From NCBI GenBank assembly GCA_031460505.1, contig JAVKTT010000001.1, positions 1-64,000 of the forward strand: a stretch of DNA of 64,000 nucleotides, written 5' to 3'. This DNA comes from JAAYTL01 sp031460505. GTDB lineage: Bacteria; Bacillota; Clostridia; Tissierellales; Tissierellaceae. Below the pieces are notes generated by a model. That model did not search any database and was not told where the DNA came from. It saw only the letters and a program-made list of their open reading frames with translations. The position numbers and the translations under genes were made by a program. Within the stretch, counting starts at the first letter, position 1; each line of letters opens with the position of its first letter. Positions 1-8,402 of the stretch are shown here, piece by piece.

Positions 1-450
1 TCTTTCTATTTCCTTAATACCTGATATCCTAGCTGCATCCTGAAGCTCATCTACTACAACTGGATCTACTATATAGGCTTCAACACTATTTTCTTTTGCA
101 ATATCATAAGCAATAAGCCCGCCTAAGTTTGATGCGTGATCTCCTTGGATGCCTATTTTTAGGTCCTCTAGCATTCTTTCATTAACTAGGTATGTGCCTC
201 CTTCTATTGGTTTAAGAAGTCCACCTCTACCTATGACTGCATTAAATGATTTAACATCTATATTGTTTTTTTCTAAAGTTTCTAATATAAGGTTTTTTCT
301 AAAGTCATTTTGATCCTTTATTTTTTCATATTTAGATAATTCTTCAACAGAGTGTCTTATAGTTTCTTCAAACACTAACTTATCATCTTCAAATACACCT
401 ATTTTAGTAGATGTTGAACCAGGATTAATTACTAAAAGTCTAAATTTCAT
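1..450 (-). CDS. buk: Butyrate kinase, N-terminal 150 residues (runs off the left edge)
   Basis: Butyrate kinase interconverts butyryl phosphate + ADP and butyrate + ATP, the energy-yielding last step of butyrate fermentation. Reading leftwards from the ATG at 450, the first 150 residues carry the acetate/butyrate kinase hallmarks: the N-terminal phosphate-binding NPGSTSTK (residues 9-16), the GRGGLLKPIEGGTY block, HASNLGG, and the VDPVVVDE stretch typical of butyrate rather than acetate kinases. The 3' half lies outside the window, so intactness cannot be judged. It lies 100 bp downstream of the HMG-CoA-lyase gene on the same strand, separated by a weak hairpin, so read-through from the carboxylate operon is possible but not shown. 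The family call is firm. Confidence 0.9.
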   Translation of the reverse strand, partial: MKFRLLVINPGSTSTKIGVFEDDKLVFEETIRHSVEELSKYEKIKDQNDFRKNLILETLEKNNIDVKSFNAVIGRGGLLKPIEGGTYLVNERMLEDLKIGIQGDHASNLGGLIAYDIAKENSVEAYIVDPVVVDELQDAARISGIKEIER

Positions 451-489
451 TACTCTACCTCTCTTGATTAAGTATTTAATAATCTATTA

Positions 490-534
490 ATTAAAATATA
501 AATAGACTACCATTTTTTAGTAGATAGCCTATTT
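490..534 (-). terminator. Weak hairpin after the HMG-CoA-lyase gene
   Basis: On the minus strand an AAATAG arm pairs with CTATTT, with extra pairing inside, followed by the T-rich run TATATTTT. The stem is AT-rich and imperfect, so termination may be partial. Confidence 0.4.
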
Positions 535-549
535 ACTAACTCTATATAT

Positions 550-1437
550 CTATTTAGGTTGGATATTTACTAAGTGGCCGCTAAAGTTTCCATCTATAAT
601 AGTTTTTTGATATCTAGAAACTTCTAGAAGTTTTTCGTTATCTATTCCAGTGTCATATCCCATTTCATTTAACATATGCACTAGGTCTTCAGTAGCTGTG
701 TTTCCTGATGCTCCAGGTGCAAATGGACATCCCCCTAAACCACCTAGGGTTGTTTGAACTTTAGTAATTCCTGATTCTATAGCTGCCAAAGTATTAACCA
801 TACCCATATTTCTTGTATCATGAATATGCGCTTGAAATTCAACATTAGGGAATTCTTTAACTGATGCGCTTACAATTTCTCTAACTTCTTTTGGATTAGC
901 TACACCTATGGTATCTGCCAATGAAAACTCCTTTACCCCTAGGTCTACAAGTTGCTTAATAAAGTCTAATACAACTTCAGTAGAATATTTCCCTTCAAAT
1001 GGACATCCAAAAGTTGTAGCAATATCTACACATATTTCCACATCTGGATATGCATCCATAATTTTCTTTAGCTCTTCAAATGATTCTTCATGGGTCCTAT
1101 TTATATTTGCCTTATTATGGCTCTTACTTAAGGACACTACATAAGAAATCTTCTTAAGTCCAAGTTCATAAGCTGATTTTGCACCGTATAGATTTGGAAC
1201 TAATGCAAAGAAATCAAAATCAGGATATTTTTCTAATAATATTTTTGTTAATTCACCTGCATCCTTCATTTGTGGAATAGCCTTAGGGCTTACAAATGAA
1301 GTATGTTGGATGTGTTTAACCCCTGCGGCAATCATATCTTCAATTACTTTTAACTTTTGTTCAAGAGGTAAATATTCATTAAGGTTTTGAAAACCATCTC
1401 TTGGACCAACTTCTAATATTTGTATTTTCTTATTCAA
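550..1437 (-). CDS. Hydroxymethylglutaryl-CoA lyase family enzyme
   Basis: A 295-residue TIM-barrel lyase of the HMGL/pyruvate-carboxylase-like family; HMG-CoA lyase splits 3-hydroxy-3-methylglutaryl-CoA into acetoacetate and acetyl-CoA. Visible family residues are the catalytic Arg/Asp in GPRDG (R13, D14), TSFVSPK (47-52), the metal ligands in HIHDTRNMG (H204, H206), and the mobile-loop cysteine C237 in GLGGCPFAPGASGN. All match true HMG-CoA lyases rather than isopropylmalate or homocitrate synthases. The start is TTG at 1437, behind AGGAGG. It is the last gene of a DASS transporter - CoA-transferase - lyase operon, which suggests an imported C5-C6 dicarboxylate is activated with CoA and then cleaved. 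A citramalyl-CoA-type substrate is an alternative. Family confidence is high, substrate confidence moderate. Confidence 0.88.
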   Translation of the reverse strand: MNKKIQILEVGPRDGFQNLNEYLPLEQKLKVIEDMIAAGVKHIQHTSFVSPKAIPQMKDAGELTKILLEKYPDFDFFALVPNLYGAKSAYELGLKKISYVVSLSKSHNKANINRTHEESFEELKKIMDAYPDVEICVDIATTFGCPFEGKYSTEVVLDFIKQLVDLGVKEFSLADTIGVANPKEVREIVSASVKEFPNVEFQAHIHDTRNMGMVNTLAAIESGITKVQTTLGGLGGCPFAPGASGNTATEDLVHMLNEMGYDTGIDNEKLLEVSRYQKTIIDGNFSGHLVNIQPK

Positions 1438-1484
1438 CTTTTATAACTCCTCCTCAATAGTAAATCAAAGTAATAATTAAATTG

Positions 1485-2675
1485 TTAAATAACTTTATTA
1501 TCCTTGAAAGAGTTAAGCTCTTCTTCTGTATAACCCAATAACTCAGTAAAGATATAGTCATTATGTTCTCCTAGTATCGGTGCTGGCTTATGAGGTTCTG
1601 AGGTAGTTTCAGTGTATTTAATAGCATTATTTGTTAAAATAATTTCCCCTGCCACTGGATGGTCCTGTGTTGGGAACATGTTGCGTGCTCCAGCAATATG
1701 CTTGTCCTTAACAACACGGTCCACAGTATTTATAGGGCAACTTGGAATTCCCTCGCCATTTAATAGGTCTGATATCTCATCAATTGTATGATTCCTAGAC
1801 CACTTCTCTATCTCTTCTTTCAATTCAGTACTATTATCAAGACGGCCTTGAATAGTGTCAAAACGATCGTCAGTAATTAAATCTTCACGATCAATAACCT
1901 TACATAAATGAGCGTATAAACGATCATTAGCAGCGGCAATAATTACATCACCATCACTTGCTTCGAAGGAATCATAGGGATAAGTGGATTCATATCTATT
2001 TCCAATACGTTCTGGTATTCTACCTTCACTTGTATAAATCATATTTATATTTTGCATAGCTGATACAACTGAGTCAACTAGTGCAACATCAACTTTATCA
2101 CCCTTACCCGTCATACGTTGACGATGCAATGCAGATAGTACACCTATAGCTAAATTTAAACCACCAAGTACATCTCCCATTGGTGTACCAGTTCTCGTTG
2201 GTTTACTATCAGCCCATCCGGTTGTTGACATTAGTCCACCCATTGCCTGGCCAACAATATCATAGCCTGCCCTTTGTGAGTAAGGACCTGTATGACCATA
2301 TCCTGAAATCGACCCGTAGATAATCTTAGGATTTATTTCTTTAAGTTTATCGTAACCTAAGTCAAACTTTTCCATTGTACCTGGACGATAGTTTTCTATT
2401 ACAATGTCTGCCTTTTTCACTAAGTCTTTGAAAATTTCTTGGCCCTCTTTACTCTTTAGGTTCAGAGTCATACCTAATTTACCTCTATTTAGTCCAGCAT
2501 AATAGATACTTTCACCATTTTGGAAAGGTCCATAAGCCCTTGAGTCGTCTCCACGTTCAGGTACTTCTATCTTAATAACCTTAGCACCCATATCTGACAA
2601 TAGCATGCCACAATATGGTCCAGCTAACACCTTTGTTAAATCTAAAACAACAACATCTTGTAAATTTCTTTCCAT
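1485..2675 (-). CDS. Class III CoA-transferase (CaiB/BaiF family)
   Basis: A 396-residue family III CoA-transferase. These enzymes move CoA between carboxylic acids through mixed anhydride and glutamyl/aspartyl-CoA intermediates. D168 in the TPMGDVLGGL segment aligns with the catalytic aspartate of formyl-CoA transferase (Asp169). The N-terminal LDLTKVLAGPYCGMLLSDMGA block and the VIENYRPG segment are classic family signatures. The start is ATG behind AAGGAG. Placed between a dicarboxylate transporter and an HMG-CoA-lyase-like enzyme, it probably makes the CoA thioester the lyase cleaves, perhaps using succinyl-CoA or acetyl-CoA as donor. Human SUGCT, of the same family, accepts glutarate and hydroxymethylglutarate, which makes an HMG-type substrate reasonable. 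Oxalate or carnitine substrates are not supported by the neighbours. Confidence 0.85.
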   Translation of the reverse strand: MERNLQDVVVLDLTKVLAGPYCGMLLSDMGAKVIKIEVPERGDDSRAYGPFQNGESIYYAGLNRGKLGMTLNLKSKEGQEIFKDLVKKADIVIENYRPGTMEKFDLGYDKLKEINPKIIYGSISGYGHTGPYSQRAGYDIVGQAMGGLMSTTGWADSKPTRTGTPMGDVLGGLNLAIGVLSALHRQRMTGKGDKVDVALVDSVVSAMQNINMIYTSEGRIPERIGNRYESTYPYDSFEASDGDVIIAAANDRLYAHLCKVIDREDLITDDRFDTIQGRLDNSTELKEEIEKWSRNHTIDEISDLLNGEGIPSCPINTVDRVVKDKHIAGARNMFPTQDHPVAGEIILTNNAIKYTETTSEPHKPAPILGEHNDYIFTELLGYTEEELNSFKDNKVI

Positions 2676-2714
2676 TTCGTCACTCCTTAAGTCTTGCTTA
2701 ATAAAATTTGCTAT

Positions 2715-4181
2715 CTATGCACCTACTCCAAACAAACCAAATGTTATGAAGTACATTATAAGTGGGAATACTATTAATCCAATTATCTTTAATCCAAGTC
2801 CTGCTTTCATCATGTCTTTTATTTCAAATGCTCCTGTACTATATGCTATAGCATTTGGTGGTGTTGCTGGTGGTAACATAAATGCAAAGTTTGAAGCTAC
2901 CATACAAGTTAACATTAATCTCAATGGATCCATACCAATTCCATTTGCTACTCCTACTAGTACTGGTAAGAAAGATGCTACAACTACTGCATTTGTTGTA
3001 ACCTCTGTTATAAGTGCTGTAATTACTCCTACCACGATTATTATCATGATTTCAGGCATTCCACCTAATCCGCCTAAACTACCAGCTATCCATCCAGTAA
3101 CTCCCGAATCTGTAAGTGCATTACCCATAACCATCGAACCACCAAGTAGAATCATAGTTTCCCAAGGTGCGTCTTTAAAAGCTTCTTTCCCACTAAGTAC
3201 GTATTCACCTTTTTTGAAGTCAACTGGAATTATAAGAAATGCCATTGCTATAGCCATTGCTATAGTTTCATCTGTAGCCAATGGTATATATGGTTTCCAG
3301 AATCCACTAGTCATCCATGTTAATACTGCTGCTGCAAATATTACTGCTGTTACCTTTTCACCTTTGTTCATTGCTCCTAATGCCTTATACTCTTCTTTAA
3401 TTACACTTACATTTATTTCATCTAGTTTATCAACCTTATAGAATTTAACTAGATATATCCAAGTTATAGGAATCATTACAATTACAAATGGTAAACCTAT
3501 CTTCATCCACTCAACAAAAGCGATATCTACCCCTATTGTTTGTGAAATTATACTAGTTCCAGTTGGAGTTGTCGTTGTTCCAATTAATGTTCCCAACCCG
3601 CCCATGGTAGCAGAAAACGGAATCGCTAATACCATTGCTTTTTTAAATCCACCTGAAATCTGCTTGTCCATAGTAGCTATAATTGACATTGCTACTGGAA
3701 GCATCATTGCGGTTGCTGTTGTATTTGACATCCACATTGAAACTACCGCAGTTGCCAATATAAATCCTAGAACTATCATTGCAGGTTTTTTACCCACCTT
3801 CATTACAATCCATAAGGCAATTCTTTTATGTAATCCCCATTTGACCATTGCTGTTGCTAAAAAACCTACTCCTAAAATCAAGAATACTGTTTGATAGGAA
3901 TAATGTCTAAATAGTTGAATATCATTTTGACCTTTAGAGCCTGTTATTCCTAGTAGTGGATAAAGTAATATCGGTAATAATGCTGTTGCTGGAATTGATA
4001 TTGCTTCAGTCATCCAAAATATGATCATAAGTAATGATACGGCTAAAATCTTTTGTCCAACTACTGATAAGCCTTCTGGGGTTGGCATTATTAATATCAA
4101 TATCATTGCTAATACACCAACTATTAAACCAATTTTTCTAACTGGATATGCTCCTAATACACCTTCATTAACTTTTTCCAT
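2715..4181 (-). CDS. DASS-family sodium-coupled di/tricarboxylate transporter
   Basis: A 488-residue integral membrane protein of the divalent anion:Na+ symporter family (SLC13/CitT type). About 12 hydrophobic segments are visible, with the two pseudo-symmetric motifs in recognisable form: WMSNTTATAMMLP in the first half and a diverged EVTTNAVVVASFLP in the second. The DASS ion-binding SNT is therefore kept in repeat 1 and altered to TTN in repeat 2. The start is ATG behind GGAGGG. It is the first gene after the sigma-54 promoter at 4254-4268, followed by CoA-transferase and lyase genes, so it most likely imports the substrate of that pathway. Substrate identity (C4 dicarboxylate, citrate-like or methylated dicarboxylate) cannot be read from sequence. 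Confidence 0.87.
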   Translation of the reverse strand: MEKVNEGVLGAYPVRKIGLIVGVLAMILILIMPTPEGLSVVGQKILAVSLLMIIFWMTEAISIPATALLPILLYPLLGITGSKGQNDIQLFRHYSYQTVFLILGVGFLATAMVKWGLHKRIALWIVMKVGKKPAMIVLGFILATAVVSMWMSNTTATAMMLPVAMSIIATMDKQISGGFKKAMVLAIPFSATMGGLGTLIGTTTTPTGTSIISQTIGVDIAFVEWMKIGLPFVIVMIPITWIYLVKFYKVDKLDEINVSVIKEEYKALGAMNKGEKVTAVIFAAAVLTWMTSGFWKPYIPLATDETIAMAIAMAFLIIPVDFKKGEYVLSGKEAFKDAPWETMILLGGSMVMGNALTDSGVTGWIAGSLGGLGGMPEIMIIIVVGVITALITEVTTNAVVVASFLPVLVGVANGIGMDPLRLMLTCMVASNFAFMLPPATPPNAIAYSTGAFEIKDMMKAGLGLKIIGLIVFPLIMYFITFGLFGVGA

Positions 4182-4253
4182 GGTTTCCCTCCATTAATTA
4201 ATATAATTTTATAAATGGCCATTTATAATTTATTATTTCGCTTATATAACATT

Positions 4254-4268
4254 GCAAAAGTGATGCCA
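4254..4268 (-). promoter_or_regulatory. Sigma-54 (-24/-12) promoter of the carboxylate operon
   Basis: The minus strand reads TGGCAT-N5-TTGC, differing from the TGGCAC-N5-TTGC consensus at one base, with exact GG-to-GC spacing. It sits about 75 bp upstream of the transporter start in a 306-bp gap that otherwise holds only the candidate enhancer at 4415-4431. The enhancer-dependent activator gene lies immediately upstream, as expected for such a promoter. Confidence 0.8.
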
Positions 4269-4414
4269 AGTTTTAATAATACAACAAACTTACTTTTTAA
4301 ATCCTTGGGATGTACTGAAATTTCAATTTAAACTTTTTATGAATAAAAATTAAGACATAAAATAAATCTGTATTTAAAATTACGATCAAATTTTATATTT
4401 CATTTTGTTACAAT

Positions 4415-4431
4415 ACGTTCCATGTAAACGT
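4415..4431 (-). promoter_or_regulatory. Candidate enhancer (upstream activating sequence) palindrome
   Basis: ACGTT and AACGT arms flank a 7-bp centre (perfect 5-bp inverted repeat), about 155 bp upstream of the -24/-12 element. That is the usual range for binding of a sigma-54 activator. The activator gene ends only 57 bp away. Binding is inferred from position and symmetry. Confidence 0.45.
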
Positions 4432-4487
4432 TTTATTATGTTTCATAGACTTATATTAAAAAAATAAATGCTAAAATTATTAGCATT

Positions 4488-6476
4488 TTATAAATTAATA
4501 TTATATTTTTTCATTTTCCTCCATAAAGTTGTTCTACTAATATCTAAGGTCTCAGCAGCCTTTTGGATAGATAAATTGTTTTCTTTTAGAGCTTTAATAA
4601 TTTTATTTGCTTCCCATTGATCTAAATCCATAGTTTCCATATTATCAAATTCTACTTTAACATCTTCTTCTTTATCATTATATTCGCTGCTGCTATTACT
4701 CATAAGGTTTTTTATCATACGATCAATATCATTAGGATTTCCATGATATTGCAAAAATACACAAATACGTTCTACAAAGTTTTCTAATTCCCTGACATTC
4801 CCACGCCAATCATAATCTTTTACCCTTTCCATTAATTCGGAAAAACCAGCTTGATATTTATGCCCTTTTATTCCTAGAAACCTTTCGAAGAAGTAATTAC
4901 TTAATAACTCCACATCCCCTTTTCTATCTCTCAAAGGTGGTATAGTTAGATTAAGTACACAAATTCTATAATATAGGTCCTCTCTAAACCTTTTTAATTT
5001 GATTTCCTCTTTAAGATTCCTATTAGTAGCAGCAATAACCCTTACATCAACAGGAGTTGTAACACCTGATCCAATCTTCCTAATTTCTTTTTCTTGTAAT
5101 ACCCTTAATAATTGAGCTTGTATTTCAATAGGTATCTCCCCAATTTCGTCTAAGAATATAGTCCCCTTATGAGCTAACTCAAACAGTCCTACCTTTCCAC
5201 CTTTAGATGCTCCAGTAAATGCTCCCTCTTCATATCCAAATAATTCCGACTCTAAAAGGCTCTTAGATAACGCAGCACAGTTTATAGCTACAAATGGCCC
5301 GTTTTGTCTATCGCTAATATTATGTATGCTTTGGGCGAAAAGCTCCTTCCCAGTACCTGACTCACCCTGTATTAAAATTGTGGAATCAGATAGTCCAAAA
5401 CTTTTTGCGATTTCCATAGTACTCTTTAAAGAAGGAGAATCACCTATAATGTCGCTAAAATTGTATTTAGCTACTAAACCTTTTTTGTGGAGAGTTCTTC
5501 TTATCTTATTTTCATTCTCTTGAATAACTCTTATATCTTGAAAAGTTGCGACTACACCTTTGACTTGATTCTCAACTATTATTGGAACTCTATTAGTTGA
5601 TACCAGTGTACCATTGATATCCATTAATTCATTTAGCTGTACCTCTTCTAAATGAAACATCTTTGTATTTTTTATTACTTTATTAATATGTTTACCTACT
5701 GCATAGCCTGGTGCAGTCTTTAAAATCTTCTCAGCAATCGGGTTTATAACATCTACTATCCCGTCTTCATCTATAGCAACAATAGCATCATGGGTAAAGT
5801 TTAGTACAGCTTTATATCTTTCAAGTTGTATTTTTAAATCTTGTTGCTTCTTTAATTCTTCTTTTTTTACTAGTAATAATTGTTTTGCATTCTCTATTGC
5901 ATTGACAATAGAGACTTCTGAGTTTTCAATAGTTATATGTTCTAAACCATAAATTTCTGAATACTTTTGATTCATTGAGCCACCTATACCTAATACAGCA
6001 CCATCTTTAATAGCTTGTCTAACCATTAAGTCTGAGCCCTTATCTGTTTTAAATGAATAATATTTAGCATCAATTCCTAACATTTGACAAGCTGTTTTAA
6101 CATCTTCTGTCACTTCATCATAAGAAAAGAAAGCTATCAAACCATCGTATTGTTGAGCAATTTGAATTGGTTCTAAATAATCTGATAGCAAATTATTAAT
6201 TACCACTACAGAAACATCGATATTTGCTTCCCTTATGGCAACTGCTGTTCCTTTTCTACTTAGAATTATTTTAGTACCCTTCTTTACTAATTCTTTGGCT
6301 ATCCTCAAAGCATCCTGTATAGCATCTATTTCTGGATCTGATGTGAAAACATCAATATTCTCATTTCTTTGTTCAATAATTTCTCTAGCTCTTTTAGTTA
6401 ATTCTTTTGTAGGTGCAATCATTGTTATCTCTGTTACATTTTCATTGAAACTATTAGGACTTATATTTTTCGACAT
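4488..6476 (-). CDS. Sigma-54-dependent activator with PrpR_N, PAS, AAA+ and Fis-type HTH domains
   Basis: A 662-residue enhancer-binding protein. Domain order: a PrpR_N-type sensor (about 15-195, the ligand-binding fold of propionate/2-methylcitrate regulators), a PAS domain (about 220-325), and an AAA+ domain with Walker A GESGTGKE (371-378), the sigma-54 contact motif GAFTGA (418-423) and Walker B FLDE (441-444). A C-terminal Fis-type helix-turn-helix lies at about 620-660. The start is ATG behind AGGAGAGG. It lies directly upstream of the DASS/CoA-transferase/lyase operon, which has a sigma-54 promoter, so it is the likely activator, probably sensing the imported carboxylate or a CoA-derived intermediate. 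It is transcribed from its own sigma-A-type promoter, divergently from the PLP decarboxylase gene. Confidence 0.9.
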   Translation of the reverse strand: MSKNISPNSFNENVTEITMIAPTKELTKRAREIIEQRNENIDVFTSDPEIDAIQDALRIAKELVKKGTKIILSRKGTAVAIREANIDVSVVVINNLLSDYLEPIQIAQQYDGLIAFFSYDEVTEDVKTACQMLGIDAKYYSFKTDKGSDLMVRQAIKDGAVLGIGGSMNQKYSEIYGLEHITIENSEVSIVNAIENAKQLLLVKKEELKKQQDLKIQLERYKAVLNFTHDAIVAIDEDGIVDVINPIAEKILKTAPGYAVGKHINKVIKNTKMFHLEEVQLNELMDINGTLVSTNRVPIIVENQVKGVVATFQDIRVIQENENKIRRTLHKKGLVAKYNFSDIIGDSPSLKSTMEIAKSFGLSDSTILIQGESGTGKELFAQSIHNISDRQNGPFVAINCAALSKSLLESELFGYEEGAFTGASKGGKVGLFELAHKGTIFLDEIGEIPIEIQAQLLRVLQEKEIRKIGSGVTTPVDVRVIAATNRNLKEEIKLKRFREDLYYRICVLNLTIPPLRDRKGDVELLSNYFFERFLGIKGHKYQAGFSELMERVKDYDWRGNVRELENFVERICVFLQYHGNPNDIDRMIKNLMSNSSSEYNDKEEDVKVEFDNMETMDLDQWEANKIIKALKENNLSIQKAAETLDISRTTLWRKMKKYNINL

Positions 6477-6510
6477 TTAATCACGTCCTCTCCTATTAAT
6501 TCTTTATTTC

Positions 6511-6539
6511 ATTATATAAAAACGTTTTTATTTAATCAA
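6511..6539 (-). promoter_or_regulatory. Sigma-A-type promoter of the PrpR_N activator gene
   Basis: TTGATT, a 17-bp spacer and TATAAT on the minus strand, with the -10 about 35 bp before the ATG at 6476. The spacer contains the palindrome AAAAACGTTTTT. Confidence 0.75.
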
Positions 6540-6562
6540 GTAAGTAACTAACGTTCTTGATT
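6534..6562. promoter_or_regulatory. Inverted repeat overlapping both divergent -35 elements
   Basis: AATCAAG (6534-6540) and CTTGATT (6556-6562) form a 7-bp inverted repeat. One arm overlaps the -35 of the leftward activator promoter, the other the start of the -35 of the rightward decarboxylase promoter. A regulator bound here could control both genes. This is an inference from symmetry. Confidence 0.4.
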
Positions 6563-6589
6563 GATTAAGATACTTTAAGGGTATATAAT
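6561..6589 (+). promoter_or_regulatory. Sigma-A-type promoter of the PLP decarboxylase / OsmC operon
   Basis: TTGATT, a 17-bp spacer and TATAAT, with the -10 about 50 bp before the ATG at 6640. It has the same -35 and -10 hexamers and spacing as the divergent promoter at 6511-6539. Confidence 0.75.
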
Positions 6590-6639
6590 ATTTTTAAGAT
6601 ATTTAACTATATTATTTTGGCTAAGGAGGTAAATAATTT

Positions 6640-7866
6640 ATGAAAAGTAATTTGATTAAAGATTTAATGGACAAGTATAATAACTCTTTTTACATATATG
6701 ACGAAATTATTATTTCTAGACAGATTAATTCATTAATAAAAAACTTTCCTCAGTTTGAATTCTTATACTCAATAAAGACAAACCCATTTACGCCAATAGT
6801 AAGATTTGCTGCTTCAAAAGGATTTGGCGCAGATGCTGCCTCAGCTTTAGAAGTAAAAATTAGTAATAAAGCTGGTATCCCTTACGAAAAAATACTATAT
6901 TCAACCCCAGGCAAGACACGTAAAGATATAGAGGATACAATAGATAAAGCAATAATAATAGCAGATAGTTATAATGAATTGTATCTTATAAACGAAGTTG
7001 CTAAAGAAAAAGGAATTGATGTTAAAGTAGGTTTAAGAATCAACCCTAACTTTTCTATGGATGGGGATAAAGGTATAAGCAGCAAATTTGGAGTTGATCA
7101 AGATACCTTGCTTAATCAACAAAATTTTACTAATAATTTATCCAATATTGAAATTGTAGGTATACACGTTCATTTACAGAGTCAAATACTTGATTATAAA
7201 AAATTGTATAGATATTATGAAAATGTCTTTAAATTAGCTGAGTATTGCAAAGATGAGCTTAAGTGGGATATTGAATTTATAAATTTGGGCGGAGGACTTG
7301 GGATACAATACTCAATTAAAAACGATATACCACTTGATGTCTCTAAACTCGGGAATGAATGTAGTGATTTAATCCAAAGTTATAAGGATAAACTAAATGT
7401 AAGACTTATTATAGAAACAGGAAGATATGTAGTCTGTGAAGCAGGCCAATATGTGACACGTATAGCAGATATAAAAGAATCAATGGATGTAAAATACTTA
7501 ATAGTAGAAAAAGGACTTAATGGATTCTTAAGGCCTTCTATAGCTGAATTATTGGATTCTTATATGCCTGATGAAGATATACTAAAGGCATCCGAGCCCT
7601 TATTTACATCAAAAGATGCTTTTGAATTCTCAATACTTGATGTCGATAAATCTTCATTTGAAAAGGTAGTTATTGCTGGTAGTCTATGTACAGCTACAGA
7701 TATAATGGCTAAAGATATATTACTACCTAAAGCAAAAATTGGTGATTTAATTGTGGTTTCAAAAGCTGGAAGCTATTCATATTCACTATCTCCTTTGTTC
7801 TTTGCAAGTCATTCGCTTCCTTTACAATTTTATTTAGATAAAAATGGTAATATATTGGAAAATTAA
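6640..7866 (+). CDS. Fold-type III PLP-dependent decarboxylase, diaminopimelate-decarboxylase-like
   Basis: A 408-residue alanine-racemase-fold decarboxylase of the DapDC/ornithine decarboxylase superfamily. The PLP lysine is K46 in YSIKTNPF, and the glycine-rich phosphate loop is INLGGGLG near residue 220. The second-subunit catalytic segment, CESGD in true diaminopimelate decarboxylases, reads GSLCTATD here (C350). The acidic residue after the cysteine is thus replaced by Thr, as I recall for BtrK-type and other specialised decarboxylases. No lysine-biosynthesis genes are near. It starts with ATG behind AAGGAGG and forms an operon with an OsmC-family gene 20 bp downstream. I assign family but not substrate; lysA would be an unsafe name. 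Confidence 0.75.
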   Translation: MKSNLIKDLMDKYNNSFYIYDEIIISRQINSLIKNFPQFEFLYSIKTNPFTPIVRFAASKGFGADAASALEVKISNKAGIPYEKILYSTPGKTRKDIEDTIDKAIIIADSYNELYLINEVAKEKGIDVKVGLRINPNFSMDGDKGISSKFGVDQDTLLNQQNFTNNLSNIEIVGIHVHLQSQILDYKKLYRYYENVFKLAEYCKDELKWDIEFINLGGGLGIQYSIKNDIPLDVSKLGNECSDLIQSYKDKLNVRLIIETGRYVVCEAGQYVTRIADIKESMDVKYLIVEKGLNGFLRPSIAELLDSYMPDEDILKASEPLFTSKDAFEFSILDVDKSSFEKVVIAGSLCTATDIMAKDILLPKAKIGDLIVVSKAGSYSYSLSPLFFASHSLPLQFYLDKNGNILEN

Positions 7867-7886
7867 TTTAAATAGGAGGAATTTTA

Positions 7887-8306
7887 ATGGATTTAGTTAA
7901 AGTTGTTGGAAAATCAAAGGGAAATTTGGCATTTGAAGTAGATTTAAATGGACATACTATTATTACTGATGCTAGTAAGGAAAATGGTGGAGATAACTTA
8001 GGTCCAGGTCCAAAAAGTCTTTTACTAGCCGGACTAATCGGTTGTACTGGTATTGATGTTGGTTTAATATTAAAGAAAATGAGGGTTGAATACGATGATC
8101 TAAATATTGAAGTTGAAACCTATCATACAGACGAGCAACCAAGAGTATACAAAGATATTCACATGGTTTACAGATTTAAAGGCAAGGATTTACCATTGGA
8201 TAATATTACTAGAGCTGTAGACTTATCCATGGAAAAATACTGTGGTGTATCTGCAATGCTAGCAAAACATACACCTATAACATATGAAATTATTTTAGAA
8301 GATTAG
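7887..8306 (+). CDS. OsmC/Ohr-family thiol peroxidase-like protein
   Basis: A 139-residue protein of the OsmC superfamily, which uses two cysteines to reduce organic hydroperoxides in the cytosol. Both redox cysteines are visible: C53 in LIGCTGIDV, at the start of the long central helix, and C119 in EKYCGVSAML. This spacing is typical of the YhfA/OsmC subgroup rather than Ohr. The start is ATG behind AGGAGG, 20 bp after the PLP decarboxylase, and the operon ends at the terminator at 8313. The pairing may reflect protection against reactive products, but that is a guess. Confidence 0.85.
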   Translation: MDLVKVVGKSKGNLAFEVDLNGHTIITDASKENGGDNLGPGPKSLLLAGLIGCTGIDVGLILKKMRVEYDDLNIEVETYHTDEQPRVYKDIHMVYRFKGKDLPLDNITRAVDLSMEKYCGVSAMLAKHTPITYEIILED

Positions 8307-8312
8307 TTTTAC

Positions 8313-8343
8313 AAAACCTTGAAATTTTTTTCAAGGTTTTTTT
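8313..8343 (+). terminator. Intrinsic terminator after the OsmC gene
   Basis: A 10-bp perfect stem (AAAACCTTGA / TCAAGGTTTT) around an 8-base AT loop, ending in a run of seven T residues. Confidence 0.85.
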
Positions 8344-8402
8344 GTATAAAAAAGCTGATTAGTAAAAAACTATTATACAACTATATTAGTGGAGGAATTA
8401 AA

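Noticed and set aside
2605..3441. A 278-codon plus-strand open frame opposite the DASS transporter and CoA-transferase start
   Set aside because: It is antisense to clear family members, has no ribosome site, and shows the Ile/Thr/Pro-rich composition of an antisense shadow of a membrane-protein gene.
8319..8402. A 28-codon N-terminal extension of the VanW protein
   Set aside because: It begins inside the terminator of the previous operon; ATG 8403 has a perfect ribosome site and starts a normal signal segment.
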